From Jatrophihabitans sp. GAS493 (GTDB lineage: Bacteria > Actinomycetota > Actinomycetes > Mycobacteriales > Jatrophihabitantaceae), in contig NZ_LT907982.1 of the NCBI RefSeq assembly GCF_900230215.1, positions 2,356,001 to 2,420,000 of the forward strand: a stretch of DNA of 64,000 bases, given 5' to 3'. The translations under genes and the position numbers were made by a program. Shown piece by piece: positions 35,954-44,391 of this stretch (its first letter is position 1; each line of letters begins with the position of its first letter). Below the pieces are notes generated by a model. That model did not search any database and was not told the DNA's origin. It saw nothing but the letters and a program-made list of their open reading frames with translations.

Positions 35954-36502
35954 TCAGCCACCCTCGAACGGCCCGGTCACACGCCAGTGCCCACCAGCGA
36001 GCTGCACAACCCACGATGCCGTGGCCAGACCGGAGTCGAAGCTGCCCAACGTCGAGGTGATATGCGAGTTGGCCGTCATCCGCACGTACACCTGGGTCGC
36101 CGTCGACGGAGCGTTCTGGACGCGGGCCGGGCCGGTGACGGTGCACGTCACAACCTCCCGCTCCTGGATGACCTCCTGCTGCCAGGACGCCGGGTCGGCC
36201 TCTGCGGCGATCTGCTGGCCGTACTCAGGGCTGGCGAAGACCTGTTGCGCACCGATGTAGGTGGCCATCGGTATCTGCCAGTTCCACGCGCAGTGCTCGA
36301 GTTCGAACTCGACGGCCGCCCACACGGCCGGATCGGTGTGGGCCAGCTCCGTTAGTGCAGGCTGGGGCAACGCCGAGGTCGACGTCGACAAGGCCGACCT
36401 AGGCTCCGGGGCCGCCGGCGCCCGGTGGCCGCAGCCGGCGACACCGGTGGCCATCAGCACGAGCATCAGCAGCAGCGCGGAGCGAGTCAGCCCGGCGGTC
36501 AC
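35954..36502 (-). CDS. Lipoprotein of the conjugation operon
   Basis: 182 aa from a GTG at 36502 that overlaps the previous stop. The N-terminus (TAGLTRSALLLMLVLMATGVAGC) is a type II signal with lipobox GVAGC, so the mature protein is anchored outside the membrane. The remainder (EHCAWNWQIPMATYIGAQQ, then VQLAGGHWRVTGPFEGG) is a small beta-rich domain. Role in the channel unknown. Confidence 0.8.
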   Translation of the reverse strand: MTAGLTRSALLLMLVLMATGVAGCGHRAPAAPEPRSALSTSTSALPQPALTELAHTDPAVWAAVEFELEHCAWNWQIPMATYIGAQQVFASPEYGQQIAAEADPASWQQEVIQEREVVTCTVTGPARVQNAPSTATQVYVRMTANSHITSTLGSFDSGLATASWVVQLAGGHWRVTGPFEGG

Positions 36503-37122
36503 TGTGCGGCCGCCACAGCCGCGGTCAACTTGCTGACCCACTCCGGGGCCAGCGCCGCCGGATCGGGCGGCCCGAGGCGCCACTCAGGCATCCACGGCAC
36601 ATGGCCGACGACCGGTAGAGCACCCGACACCAACCGCTCGAGTCGACGCAGCGGCGCCGGCATCCGGCCAGGGCAGTCCGCGACGACCACGACACCGGCA
36701 AGCTCCACGCAAGCGCGCAATGCCTCGTCATCGCGGTACGCGCGGGCGAACTCCTGCGCAGCGGCATAGCCGCGGTAGTTGCTTCGGCACACCAGCAGGA
36801 CTGGCCTGGGCCAGTCGGTCGGCCAGCCGCCGCCGATGTAGTGGGTACCGGGCAGCACCGCGGCCAGCGTGCGGGCACCGGCGCCGCCGTGGACGGACAT
36901 CAACCCGACTGTGCTTTGACCTGCGGTGCCCGATAGCGGCGCAGCCGGCACCGCTGCCCGGCGGTGTAGTACCGGCGCCTGTGCTTCCGTGGCCGCCGGC
37001 AGCCGGTCCCCGCTAGGCGCGCCGGCCGCAGCGAATAGACCCTCACGGGCGGCCTGCAATGCGGCCTGGATCTCACTTACCGATGGCGTGCGGCGCGGAG
37101 CGGTCACCGCCCCGTCGCTCAT
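36499..37122 (-). CDS. DUF6668-like P-loop-type protein
   Basis: 207 aa, no signal. VGLMSVHGGAGARTLAAVLPG (about residue 75) resembles a degenerate CpaE/MinD-like P-loop, followed by VLLVCRSNYRGYAAAQEFARAY. This matches the DUF6668 proteins found in actinobacterial conjugation clusters, by recollection only. It is coupled to both neighbours by overlaps of 4 bp. Possibly a regulatory or positioning ATPase; key Lys of Walker A is absent. Confidence 0.7.
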   Translation of the reverse strand: MSDGAVTAPRRTPSVSEIQAALQAAREGLFAAAGAPSGDRLPAATEAQAPVLHRRAAVPAAPLSGTAGQSTVGLMSVHGGAGARTLAAVLPGTHYIGGGWPTDWPRPVLLVCRSNYRGYAAAQEFARAYRDDEALRACVELAGVVVVADCPGRMPAPLRRLERLVSGALPVVGHVPWMPEWRLGPPDPAALAPEWVSKLTAAVAAAQ

Positions 37123-37421
37123 CGGAGACCACCGGGGAGGACGCGCAAGTCACGCCGCTCCCGGCGGAGCCGGATCGCGGCGGCCAGCACGCCGGGGTCG
37201 ACACCGGCAAGGCGAGACCGGACCTCTGCGGCTGGGCGCAGAGTCGTCAGCAGCCGCTCCAGTGCTGCCACCGTGACGGTGCTGACCGGTGACCGCGACG
37301 AGGCGATCCGATCAAGCTCACCGGCCAGCTCGCGGTCGGCGGCGGCCAGCGTATCGAGCATGCCTGCGACGGCGGCTGGCCTCAGATGGACCGGAGTGCT
37401 GGCTGGGATGGGTGTGCTCAT
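37119..37421 (-). CDS. Small helical protein opening the first-transcribed conjugation operon
   Basis: 100 aa from the ATG at 37421 (MSTPIPASTPVHLRPAAVAG); the longer frame upstream passes through the terminator and element and is rejected. Helical (AAADRELAGELDRIAS, AALERLLTTLRPAAEV). Ribosome site GAGGAG. No family recognised. The stop overlaps the DUF6668-like start. Confidence 0.7.
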   Translation of the reverse strand: MSTPIPASTPVHLRPAAVAGMLDTLAAADRELAGELDRIASSRSPVSTVTVAALERLLTTLRPAAEVRSRLAGVDPGVLAAAIRLRRERRDLRVLPGGLR

Positions 37422-37456
37422 CGGCGGTGCTCCTCGCTGTGGATGTCGACCTGCTC

Positions 37457-37495
37457 TCACTGGGAGAGGCCTCGGCGCGGCGCGGAAAAGTGCAA
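37457..37495 (-). promoter_or_regulatory. 39-bp bipartite element, copy 3
   Basis: Outer blocks identical to the other copies, but 7 of the 10 spacer bases have changed (CGCGCCGCGC in gene sense), showing that only the blocks are constrained. The 3' edge is 35 nt from the ATG at 37421. Confidence 0.75.
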
Positions 37496-37496
37496 G

Positions 37497-37525
37497 GGCC
37501 GACCCGGGAACTTCCCGGGTCGGCC
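37497..37525 (-). terminator. Perfect hairpin after the sigma-like gene
   Basis: Arms GGCCGACCCGGGAA and TTCCCGGGTCGGCC are perfectly complementary around one base. It separates the sigma-like gene (stop at 37547) from element copy 3, whose T-rich start follows one base after the stem. Confidence 0.75.
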
Positions 37526-37546
37526 GTGTCGAGAACGACAGTGCTG

Positions 37547-38332
37547 CTACGCCGCCAGGTACTGCGGTGCCGCCTCGCGCAGTGCGCGCAACGTTGCCGA
37601 GCACCGTCCCTTGGAGGTGCGCACGCTGACGCCGTAGACACGGGCCACGTGTTCATGTCCGCCGCCGGCTCCTTGCCGAGTCGTCTCGTGGGCGTAGTAG
37701 TACTCGACGAGCATGGCCAGGTCCCGCTCGTTCACCACGCCGGTCCGCTCAGCCCACAGCAGCAGGTCCACCAGGTCGAGCGAGTCCGAGTCCGGGCCGT
37801 CGATCGGCTGATCGAGCGCACTCAGCCCGGTGCCCTCGTCGCGGGCGGTCGGGTCGACCAGTCGGTCCTCATCCCGGCGGACGCTGGACGCCCCTCGGGA
37901 GCTGCGCGTGCCGCGCGGACGGGCCTCGGTGCACAATGCCTTCTCGGTGTCGAACAGCAGGTTCGACGCATACGCCCGGGTCCGGGTCCGCCACGGAAAG
38001 GCCCGGATCTGAATCGTCAACGACCCCAGGATCAGTCCCGCATCGAAGCGTCGACGAAGCCGGTCGGCAGCTACGTCGACCAGGTGCAGGATCACCAGCA
38101 CGGCGTCCGTATCGTCGCCGCTGTCCTGCGCTGCCAGCCGCAGCAGGGACCCGAATACCGCGTCTCTACCGGCCGGGTCCTTTCCTGCTCCGACGACCTC
38201 GGGCAACCCCGCGACCGAGCCCACCACGAGCAGCGCACGCTCTCGCTCAGCCCACCTCGTGAGGGTGTCACGGGCGTCGAGTCGGGCGGCTAGCTCGGGC
38301 CAGGTCTCGCCAAGTTGGGCAGCAATGAACAT
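37547..38332 (-). CDS. Divergent sigma-like DNA-binding regulator
   Basis: 261 aa, no signal or membrane segment. The C-terminal part (VNERDLAMLVEYYYAHE, then HEHVARVYGVSVRTSKGRCSATLRALREA) has the helix-turn-helix and spacing of sigma-70 region 4. The N-terminal half is helical with WRTRTRAYASNLLFDTEKAL, which might be a divergent region 2. It lies between the Tad and conjugation operons and is monocistronic. It is the best local candidate to recognise the 39-bp element. The family call is moderately sure and the target is inferred. Confidence 0.6.
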   Translation of the reverse strand: MFIAAQLGETWPELAARLDARDTLTRWAERERALLVVGSVAGLPEVVGAGKDPAGRDAVFGSLLRLAAQDSGDDTDAVLVILHLVDVAADRLRRRFDAGLILGSLTIQIRAFPWRTRTRAYASNLLFDTEKALCTEARPRGTRSSRGASSVRRDEDRLVDPTARDEGTGLSALDQPIDGPDSDSLDLVDLLLWAERTGVVNERDLAMLVEYYYAHETTRQGAGGGHEHVARVYGVSVRTSKGRCSATLRALREAAPQYLAA

Positions 38333-38406
38333 CGGAATCTCCGGGGGCAGTCGGGGCCTTGACAGGCCCGACGCTCCGCACCGACATCCACAGAACGGTC
38401 ACCTTC

Positions 38407-38432
38407 CGGTCTCCTACCGACGTAGGAGACCG
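38407..38432. promoter_or_regulatory. Inverted repeat upstream of the sigma-like gene
   Basis: Arms CGGTCTCCTAC and GTAGGAGACCG (11 bp, perfect) with a CGAC loop, 75 nt before the ATG at 38332. No T-run. A candidate operator controlling the sigma-like gene. Confidence 0.45.
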
Positions 38433-38540
38433 CAAGCAAACGGGCGGTCTCCGACGCCTCAGCCCGGTCATCTCAGCCAGCCCCACTGCGCGCTGCCGAC
38501 CGCCCCCGCCGGCACTAGGTGACCGCACCGAGGGCAACAA

Positions 38541-38582
38541 AATGGGGGGTGACCGCCGACTGATCGGCGGTCACCCCCCATT
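38541..38582 (-). terminator. Strong 19-bp-stem hairpin ending the Tad operon
   Basis: Arms AATGGGGGGTGACCGCCGA and its exact complement with a CTGA-type 4-nt loop, 18 nt after the stop of the 1083-aa protein. The stem ends in TT/AA on both sides, so it may work in both directions. It isolates the Tad operon from the sigma-like gene. Confidence 0.85.
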
Positions 38583-38599
38583 CAGGGACGCGCCCAGCG

Positions 38600-41500
38600 T
38601 TAGCTGGCGATCCCGATGTAACCGCGGCGCAGCAACTCCTCGTAGGTGTGTGCCGGGATGTCTTCCTCGACCTCGGCGTCATGATGCGCGCGGATCTGAC
38701 GCACTGTGGCCACCAGCTCCGCTTGACGACCCTCGGCCTCACACACCCGCGCCAAGTCGATGAGCGGCCGATCCGATGCGGTGCCGGTGTCCTTGGCTGT
38801 CTGGGCCGCCATCCGGGCGTTGGCCAGGTCGCCTGCGGCCAGCGCGTAGTCGACTACCTCGGCGGCGAGATCGACGATTGCCGCGGTCAGGATGTCGGCG
38901 TTCGCGACCTCGTCCAGGATCAGCCAGCTCCCGCCCTGCGGACGTAAACCGTCCAGCGGTTTACCGCCCACGAGCGCCATCGCGGCCAGGTAGTCGGCGT
39001 GGCCCGCTTCGCCGCCACGGGCACGGCCCCTCGTGCGTAACCGGCGGAACAGATCCGCGTCGACGAGCACACCCTGAAGGCAATACCGGGCCGTGCCCGA
39101 TGCGCGGCCAGCCGACTTCGCGTACGGCAGATACCGCTCACCGGTAACCGGGTCGGTGCCCAGCCAGGTACCGGCCAGTGACATCGTGTTCTTCGGGTTG
39201 CTGTCCTTGATGGTGTAGTTCTGCTCGGGCCAGAAGTCGGCCGCGAACCGGTCACCGGTCGCCCCGCGCGGATGCAACGCGAGGTAGGTGATCGCCTCCA
39301 GGACGAGCGCCGTCTTGTACTTGTCCGGACGGGCACCGCGGGCGACGAGTTCCACCTGCTGACCCAGTAGCCGCAGCTTCGGGCGTCGAGAGTGTGGGTC
39401 GTGCCAGGCGGCCAAGTCCTCGTCCAGACTCGGGTCGGCCGCTTCCACGGCCGTGCACACGCCCGGCGCCGGCACCGCGGTCGCGGCTGGGTCGGTCGCC
39501 GGCGTCAGGACCGGGATCGAGGCGGCGCTGATGTCGATCGAGGTCGTGATCAGCGCGGCCGTGGTGACCGTGTGCTCGGGGAGCAGCGCGCCCGCCAGAT
39601 CGGCGTACGCCGCGATCGGGCTGTCATAGGCGGCTGCCGGCATCGCGACGTCGGCTGTGCTGTCACGGGCCAGCTCGAGGTAGGTGGCCAGCTCCTCGGC
39701 CTGGTCGGCCGGCAGCCGCTGCGCGGCCGCGATCACGTCCAGCGCCGGGATCAGGAGTGTGCCGTCGGCGTGCACAGTCAGCTGCAGCCCGCCGCGGCTG
39801 CCGGCCGACCGGTCACCGACCAACACCACCGCCACTGCTGCCCGGCCCGGGCGCTCGCCGAGCGACTCGAGTAGCACCTCGACCGCGGCCGCGTCGCTTT
39901 CGGTGTCGGTCCAGGTCGGGGCGACCACGAGCACCTGCGGCATCCAGGTATCGCCGCTGACCCCGTGCAGCCGGCCGTGCAGCACATCGGTCGCTTCCGC
40001 GTCCTCGACCGATCGTGTGGCCGACACATCGTTAGCCGCCACGGCCGCGGCGGCCACGACGTCGTCAGTGTGCGTGAGCCGGCCGGGATTCAACGCGACC
40101 AGCTCCTCACCGAAACCGGCCAGCGTCACCGTCAGGTGATCTGACCAGAGGTTGTGGGCTAGTTCGGCCACCGTGAACCGGGCCAGATCCAAGCATCGCT
40201 CCGGATCGCCGTCGAACGCCAATGCGCCGGCCTGCTCAAGGTCGATCAGCCATTCCTCGCCGGCCGGTGTGTACCCGACGCTCACCAAGGTCGGGTACGG
40301 CGCGGCCGGGATGTGGTCGTATTCATCGACGAGCGGTAACTCAGCGGACTTCTCGATCACCCAGCTCGTGGGTGACACCGCAACCCACGGTGCCGGCGGC
40401 ACGTCGGACTGGGCATCAGCGAGGACCAGGTCCAGGTGCTGACTGGTGAGCCGAGCTGCGATGACGCCCGGAAGCTGACCGTCGGCCTGCGCGAGCGTCG
40501 AGGCGAGCGCACGCAACGCCCTGTCGATGAAGTCCACATCTCGGACCGCGGACGCACCAGTCGTGACGAGCACCTTCTCCAAAGGCACATGCTGCGGGGC
40601 CGGGCCAGCGATCATGCGGCCGACCCGCCGGTGACGGAACTGCCGACGCCGGTAGCGGCGCAGCGCGAGGTACGTCCCGGCCGCCAGCACTCCCGCACCC
40701 GCACCCAGGCTGGCCACCCACTCGGCCATCGACACGATCTCGGCTTGCGCGTGAAGGCCCGTCCCCGTCGTCGATGATGTGGCGCGCTGCGTCGGTCGCT
40801 CAGGTGAACTGAGGCCTTGCTCGCCGTTGCCAACAGGTGCTGGAACTGGAGCGGCCTGAGTCGATGCGGGGGTTGGCACCGGTGCCGGATGATTCGGTTC
40901 TACCGACGGCTGTTGGGACGCTGACGGCTGGGTGCCGGACCCCGTGCTGGGCAGGGTGATCGTCCATCCGGGCTTGATGAGATTGGGGTCACTGAGACGC
41001 TCACCGCCCGGCTCGGCCCGGTCGGTGTTGGCCGGCCACACTGTGGTCCAGTCCGTCACCCCATCATCAGCGGCCAACCCTGACAAGGTGTCGCCGGGGT
41101 GCACGACCACATCGTGGGTACCCGTCGACGCGCTAGCCAGCGTCCCAACAGCCGCCGGCTCAACTGGGATCAACACCGTCCAACCATGGTGAAGCTGCCG
41201 CGGCGAGTCCAGCACAGATCCGTCAGCCTGCCGGCGACCCTCGTTCAGATGCCAGATCTCCTGCCAGCGCTGACCATCGCCAAGATAGTGGGTAGCGAGA
41301 TCCCAATATGTGCTCATCCCGCCCGTGGCGGGAATCGTGTAGCTGGCCGCCGCTTGCGTTATCCCGGCAGCGGCCATCGCCTGATCACCGGAGGCAGAGA
41401 TGGACGCCGACGCAACGTGCTGCACAGACGCGACGTGCTGCACAGCGGTAGCAGCAGGTGGAGGTGTCTCTGCAAACGCGGACACCGTCGGACCGATCGA

Positions 41501-41851
41501 GCTGGCCACCGCCGGAGCAATCAGCAGCACCGCAGCCAGCAACGTACGAGCCAGACCTTGCTGCACTCCCAGGAGTGGTATCCGGAATTCCCGCCGGGGC
41601 CGTCTCGCCGCTTTCGCTGCTAACGATTCGACCAGCTCAGCCAGCAGCGCCACCGCGAACGTCGCCCAGGCCAGGTACGCGACGCTGGCCATAATCGCGA
41701 TCACGTCGCGGTCGGACATGTCTCCTGACCTGATCGAGACCCACTGATCCAGAGGGTTGCCGATCGTCGCTATCAGCGCCCACGGCAATCCCACCGTCAG
41801 CGCGACGAGCGTGAGCAGGGCCAGCAGGCCGTGGATACGCCTCATCATCAA
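38600..41851 (-). CDS. Membrane protein with LysM-like regions and SARP/BTAD-like C-terminus
   Basis: 1083 aa. Membrane segments lie at about residues 8-30, 50-75 and 100-120. Two LysM-like regions follow (YTIPATGGMSTYWDLATHYL, residues 171-230, and VVHPGDTLSGLAADDGVTDW, 249-300), then a Pro-rich linker and a fourth membrane segment (376-398). The long cytoplasmic part ends with a winged-helix-like segment (KLRLLGQQVELVARGARPDKYKTALVLEAI compressed here to RRPKLRLLGQQVEL) and a BTAD-like helical domain. Family: large LysM/BTAD proteins of actinobacterial Tad loci. It may sense the wall and signal inward. Confidence 0.8.
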   Translation of the reverse strand: MMMRRIHGLLALLTLVALTVGLPWALIATIGNPLDQWVSIRSGDMSDRDVIAIMASVAYLAWATFAVALLAELVESLAAKAARRPRREFRIPLLGVQQGLARTLLAAVLLIAPAVASSIGPTVSAFAETPPPAATAVQHVASVQHVASASISASGDQAMAAAGITQAAASYTIPATGGMSTYWDLATHYLGDGQRWQEIWHLNEGRRQADGSVLDSPRQLHHGWTVLIPVEPAAVGTLASASTGTHDVVVHPGDTLSGLAADDGVTDWTTVWPANTDRAEPGGERLSDPNLIKPGWTITLPSTGSGTQPSASQQPSVEPNHPAPVPTPASTQAAPVPAPVGNGEQGLSSPERPTQRATSSTTGTGLHAQAEIVSMAEWVASLGAGAGVLAAGTYLALRRYRRRQFRHRRVGRMIAGPAPQHVPLEKVLVTTGASAVRDVDFIDRALRALASTLAQADGQLPGVIAARLTSQHLDLVLADAQSDVPPAPWVAVSPTSWVIEKSAELPLVDEYDHIPAAPYPTLVSVGYTPAGEEWLIDLEQAGALAFDGDPERCLDLARFTVAELAHNLWSDHLTVTLAGFGEELVALNPGRLTHTDDVVAAAAVAANDVSATRSVEDAEATDVLHGRLHGVSGDTWMPQVLVVAPTWTDTESDAAAVEVLLESLGERPGRAAVAVVLVGDRSAGSRGGLQLTVHADGTLLIPALDVIAAAQRLPADQAEELATYLELARDSTADVAMPAAAYDSPIAAYADLAGALLPEHTVTTAALITTSIDISAASIPVLTPATDPAATAVPAPGVCTAVEAADPSLDEDLAAWHDPHSRRPKLRLLGQQVELVARGARPDKYKTALVLEAITYLALHPRGATGDRFAADFWPEQNYTIKDSNPKNTMSLAGTWLGTDPVTGERYLPYAKSAGRASGTARYCLQGVLVDADLFRRLRTRGRARGGEAGHADYLAAMALVGGKPLDGLRPQGGSWLILDEVANADILTAAIVDLAAEVVDYALAAGDLANARMAAQTAKDTGTASDRPLIDLARVCEAEGRQAELVATVRQIRAHHDAEVEEDIPAHTYEELLRRGYIGIAS

Positions 41852-42324
41852 CTACCTCCTGCAGTGACGGCGCCGAACACCGCGGTGGCGTTCGCAGACG
41901 CTGACTGGCGAATGTCTGTCACTCCGAACGCGGACAGAACATCGGTTTTCTTCTGAATGGTTGCTCGCACGGTGACCGTGGCACCCGATACGGTCACCGT
42001 TCCGGTAGCGCCGCCGGCGGCGAGGACTTGATCTGCGGCGTTCTGCGCATCGGTGGGATCGGTCGCTAGCGCGCTACCGTCGCTGAAGCTCCGCAACGAG
42101 ATCGGTGTCAAAGCATCGACGCCGGCCCGGGCCGCCTGGGCGGCGACGTCGGCCGCCCGCTCACGGGCGGCCAAAGCGTTGCCACCATCGACCACCATGC
42201 CCAGCATGGCGACCATCGCGACGGCTACGACTGCCATCCATAGGGCCAGCGACCCGCAGTCTTCCCTAGGTACCCGATCCCTGAGTCGCTGAGCTAACCG
42301 GGAGGTTGTTTGGTGCGACCACAC
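41848..42324 (-). CDS. TadG-like pilus protein
   Basis: 158 aa from a GTG at 42324, two bases after the upstream stop. One membrane segment (GSLALWMAVVAVAMVAMLGMVVDGG), with the DGG motif typical of TadG/TadE-like N-termini, then an extracytoplasmic domain with AARERAADVAAQAARAGVD. Its stop overlaps the LysM/BTAD gene start. It is shorter than full TadG proteins, which carry a von Willebrand domain. Confidence 0.75.
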   Translation of the reverse strand: MWSHQTTSRLAQRLRDRVPREDCGSLALWMAVVAVAMVAMLGMVVDGGNALAARERAADVAAQAARAGVDALTPISLRSFSDGSALATDPTDAQNAADQVLAAGGATGTVTVSGATVTVRATIQKKTDVLSAFGVTDIRQSASANATAVFGAVTAGGS

Positions 42325-42326
42325 GG

Positions 42327-42770
42327 CTATCCGCTCCCGAACTGTCGGTACCGCTCCAGAACAGATGTCGACGAGGACGTCAGGCTGACTGTGCCCGGCA
42401 CACCCGCCAATGCCAATCCGCTCAGGTTGGACGTGCAGGTCACCTTGGCTACGACCTCGCCACCGGCATACCAATGCGATGTATCGAGCAGCACTGTCAC
42501 TGCCTGACAGCTCATCCCCGCCGACGCCAGCGTCGAGTCGGCGGCGATCTGAGCTGACGTCTGCGCCGCCCCCGGCGTGCTCGCTAGTGAACCCGCCCGG
42601 GCCGCGGCCTGCGACGCCTGATCGACCAGCTGGCGACCGCGGTTGACTCGGCCGAAGGCCACCACGACCAGCAAGCACACGATTACGAACGGCATGAGAA
42701 TCGCCAGCTCTAGCACGGCGAAAGCGCCACGATCACCCTCGAGGCGGCGACCAGCGCGGCGACCGCTCAC
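42327..42770 (-). CDS. TadE-like pilus protein
   Basis: 147 aa. A basic N-terminus, then GAFAVLELAILMPFVIVCLLVVVAFGR, the TadE-type signal/membrane segment with a Glu early in it, followed by QLVDQASQAAARAGSLA. Minor pseudopilin role in Tad systems. Overlaps the next-upstream TadE-like gene by 4 bp. Confidence 0.83.
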   Translation of the reverse strand: MSGRRAGRRLEGDRGAFAVLELAILMPFVIVCLLVVVAFGRVNRGRQLVDQASQAAARAGSLASTPGAAQTSAQIAADSTLASAGMSCQAVTVLLDTSHWYAGGEVVAKVTCTSNLSGLALAGVPGTVSLTSSSTSVLERYRQFGSG

Positions 42771-43198
42771 GGCGCGGTGAACGTTTCGACTGGGGCCGTC
42801 GCTGACTCATCCACGGTGAAGCTGACGAACGGCACGACAGTCATCACCGAAGAGTGGATCGTCACAGTCGCCGACGTCGCGGTGCGAGTCGCAGTCACCG
42901 TCGGGTCAGGCAACGCGCGCGGTGCAACTCGAGTAAGAAAGTTCCGGGCGTCCGTCTGCCCGGCCGCCGCCGTTGCCTGGTAGCCCGATGCTGTGCGCAC
43001 GCCTTCACTTGCTGCTGCTTGAGCAACCGAGCGAGCGTGCCACATGATCGCCCATTGCACGACGGACATGAGGAGCAGAAACGCCGCCGGCAGCGTGATC
43101 ACAGCCTCCAGGATCGAGTAGCCGCGATCGTTTTCGGCGCAGACACGGCCGTGTCGGCGCCGCAGTGCGGCACCGGCACGAACCAGCCTGTCCTTCAT
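42767..43198 (-). CDS. Second TadE-like pilus protein
   Basis: 143 aa from the ATG at 43198; a GTG at 43231 is possible but overlaps the pilin gene. NDRGYSILEAVITLPAAFLLLMSVVQW is a TadE-type segment, then HARSVAQAAASEGVRTAS and an outer Thr/Val-rich domain. Pairing of two TadE-like proteins is usual in Tad loci. Confidence 0.82.
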   Translation of the reverse strand: MKDRLVRAGAALRRRHGRVCAENDRGYSILEAVITLPAAFLLLMSVVQWAIMWHARSVAQAAASEGVRTASGYQATAAAGQTDARNFLTRVAPRALPDPTVTATRTATSATVTIHSSVMTVVPFVSFTVDESATAPVETFTAP

Positions 43199-43214
43199 CC
43201 GTGGAACCTGCGTC

Positions 43215-43421
43215 CTACTGCGTTTGTACACCGTTAGCCGTGTCGGTCGCTTTCGTCACCAGAATGCCGACGATCAAGATCGCGGCGGCAACAAACAGAG
43301 AAATGACCACGACGGTCTGCAAGATCTCACCGCGGTCGCGGTTGTCCTCGTCGTGCAGCAGCCCTACACGGGCCTGGAACCATGCTGCGAGAAGCTGGAA
43401 CTGCGCTGGCATTGTTGGCAT
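43215..43421 (-). CDS. Flp pilin-like small protein
   Basis: 68 aa: a charged leader (LLHDEDNRDRG), then EILQTVVVISLFVAAAILIVGILVTKATD, one hydrophobic helix beginning with a Glu, as in type IV-class pilins where the Glu is residue 5 or so after the cleavage Gly. Position between TadC and TadE-like genes supports a major pilin. Ribosome site GGAAGG. Confidence 0.72.
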   Translation of the reverse strand: MPTMPAQFQLLAAWFQARVGLLHDEDNRDRGEILQTVVVISLFVAAAILIVGILVTKATDTANGVQTQ

Positions 43422-43491
43422 TACGTTTACCTTCCCATCTGACTAAACATGGATTGTTGGACTTGCGCCGACCCTCCGAGAAACCCCTTCC

Positions 43492-44391
43492 CTATAGGCG
43501 CGTGAAGTTGACGATGGCGGGGTAGGCGAGAAATACGCCGAACCCCATCACGAGCAGTACCTGGGCCAGCAGCATCGACTGGTCGCGTTTGCCGGCCGAC
43601 CCCTGCGCCTCGGCCAGTTCCTCCGCGCGCAGACTCGCAGCCCGGGCAGCGAGAGTGTCACGGACCTGCGCGCCATCGTGAGCGACGAGCTGCACGAGGG
43701 TGCCGAGCTCGCGTAGCTGCGGCACGCCGATCCGCTCCCCCAGGTCAGTGAAGGCGGTCCACACGTCCTGGCCAGAGCGCGTCGCGTTCGTCACCGTGTG
43801 TCGGATCAAAGCCAACGGCCACCCGGCGCCGATCTTGGCGGCATCGGGAAGCGCCTGCTCGGCGGCAGCGCGACCCGACATTTGCAGCGAGACCCAGTCG
43901 AGGTAAGCCCCCAACGCTCGGCGGAACTCCCTACGGCGAGCTTGCGCCGCGCTGCGGGCGTCGTAATCAGGGATGAAGAAGAAGCCGCCGGCAACCAGCA
44001 GTGCGATCACTGCCGGTACGCCTGCCGGCAGCCCCAGGCCAGCCATCGACATGCCGACGCACACCGCCAGCCCGATGAGCAGCCCAGCGACAGCAGCGAC
44101 GACCTTGCGGCCCATCGCCGCCTCGAAGGTCTGCCCTGTCAACGCGAGATCCTGACGCAAACTGGTGTACCGGAAGCCGCGGCGGGTCAGCTCACGCGCC
44201 ACCAACTCCCCGAGGCGCCCCTGAACACCACCCGGTCTCGTCGAAGATTCGCGGATCACGGTCGATCGATTGCGCGCCTCGTCGAATCGGGCGAGCATCA
44301 CCAACGGTGGCGCAGCGGGCGGCCGCAGTACCAGTACGAGATAGAACACTGTCGCGCCGAGCGCGCAACCGACGAGTGTTAGTCCGATCAT
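43492..44391 (-). CDS. tadC: TadC-like inner-membrane platform protein
   Basis: 299 aa. Membrane segments at the N-terminus (IGLTLVGCALGATVFYLVLVL), in the middle (VVAAVAGLLIGLAVCVGMSMAG, PAVIALLVAGGFFFIPDY) and at the C-terminus (MLLAQVLLVMGFGVFLAYPAI). The type II secretion F motif region is present (ALGAYLDWVSLQMSGRAAAEQAL). Partner of TadB; overlaps it by 4 bp. Confidence 0.86.
   Translation of the reverse strand: MIGLTLVGCALGATVFYLVLVLRPPAAPPLVMLARFDEARNRSTVIRESSTRPGGVQGRLGELVARELTRRGFRYTSLRQDLALTGQTFEAAMGRKVVAAVAGLLIGLAVCVGMSMAGLGLPAGVPAVIALLVAGGFFFIPDYDARSAAQARRREFRRALGAYLDWVSLQMSGRAAAEQALPDAAKIGAGWPLALIRHTVTNATRSGQDVWTAFTDLGERIGVPQLRELGTLVQLVAHDGAQVRDTLAARAASLRAEELAEAQGSAGKRDQSMLLAQVLLVMGFGVFLAYPAIVNFTRL

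Noticed and set aside
37289-38293. 334-codon plus-strand frame
   Set aside because: Antisense to the sigma-like gene and crosses a terminator and element copy 3.
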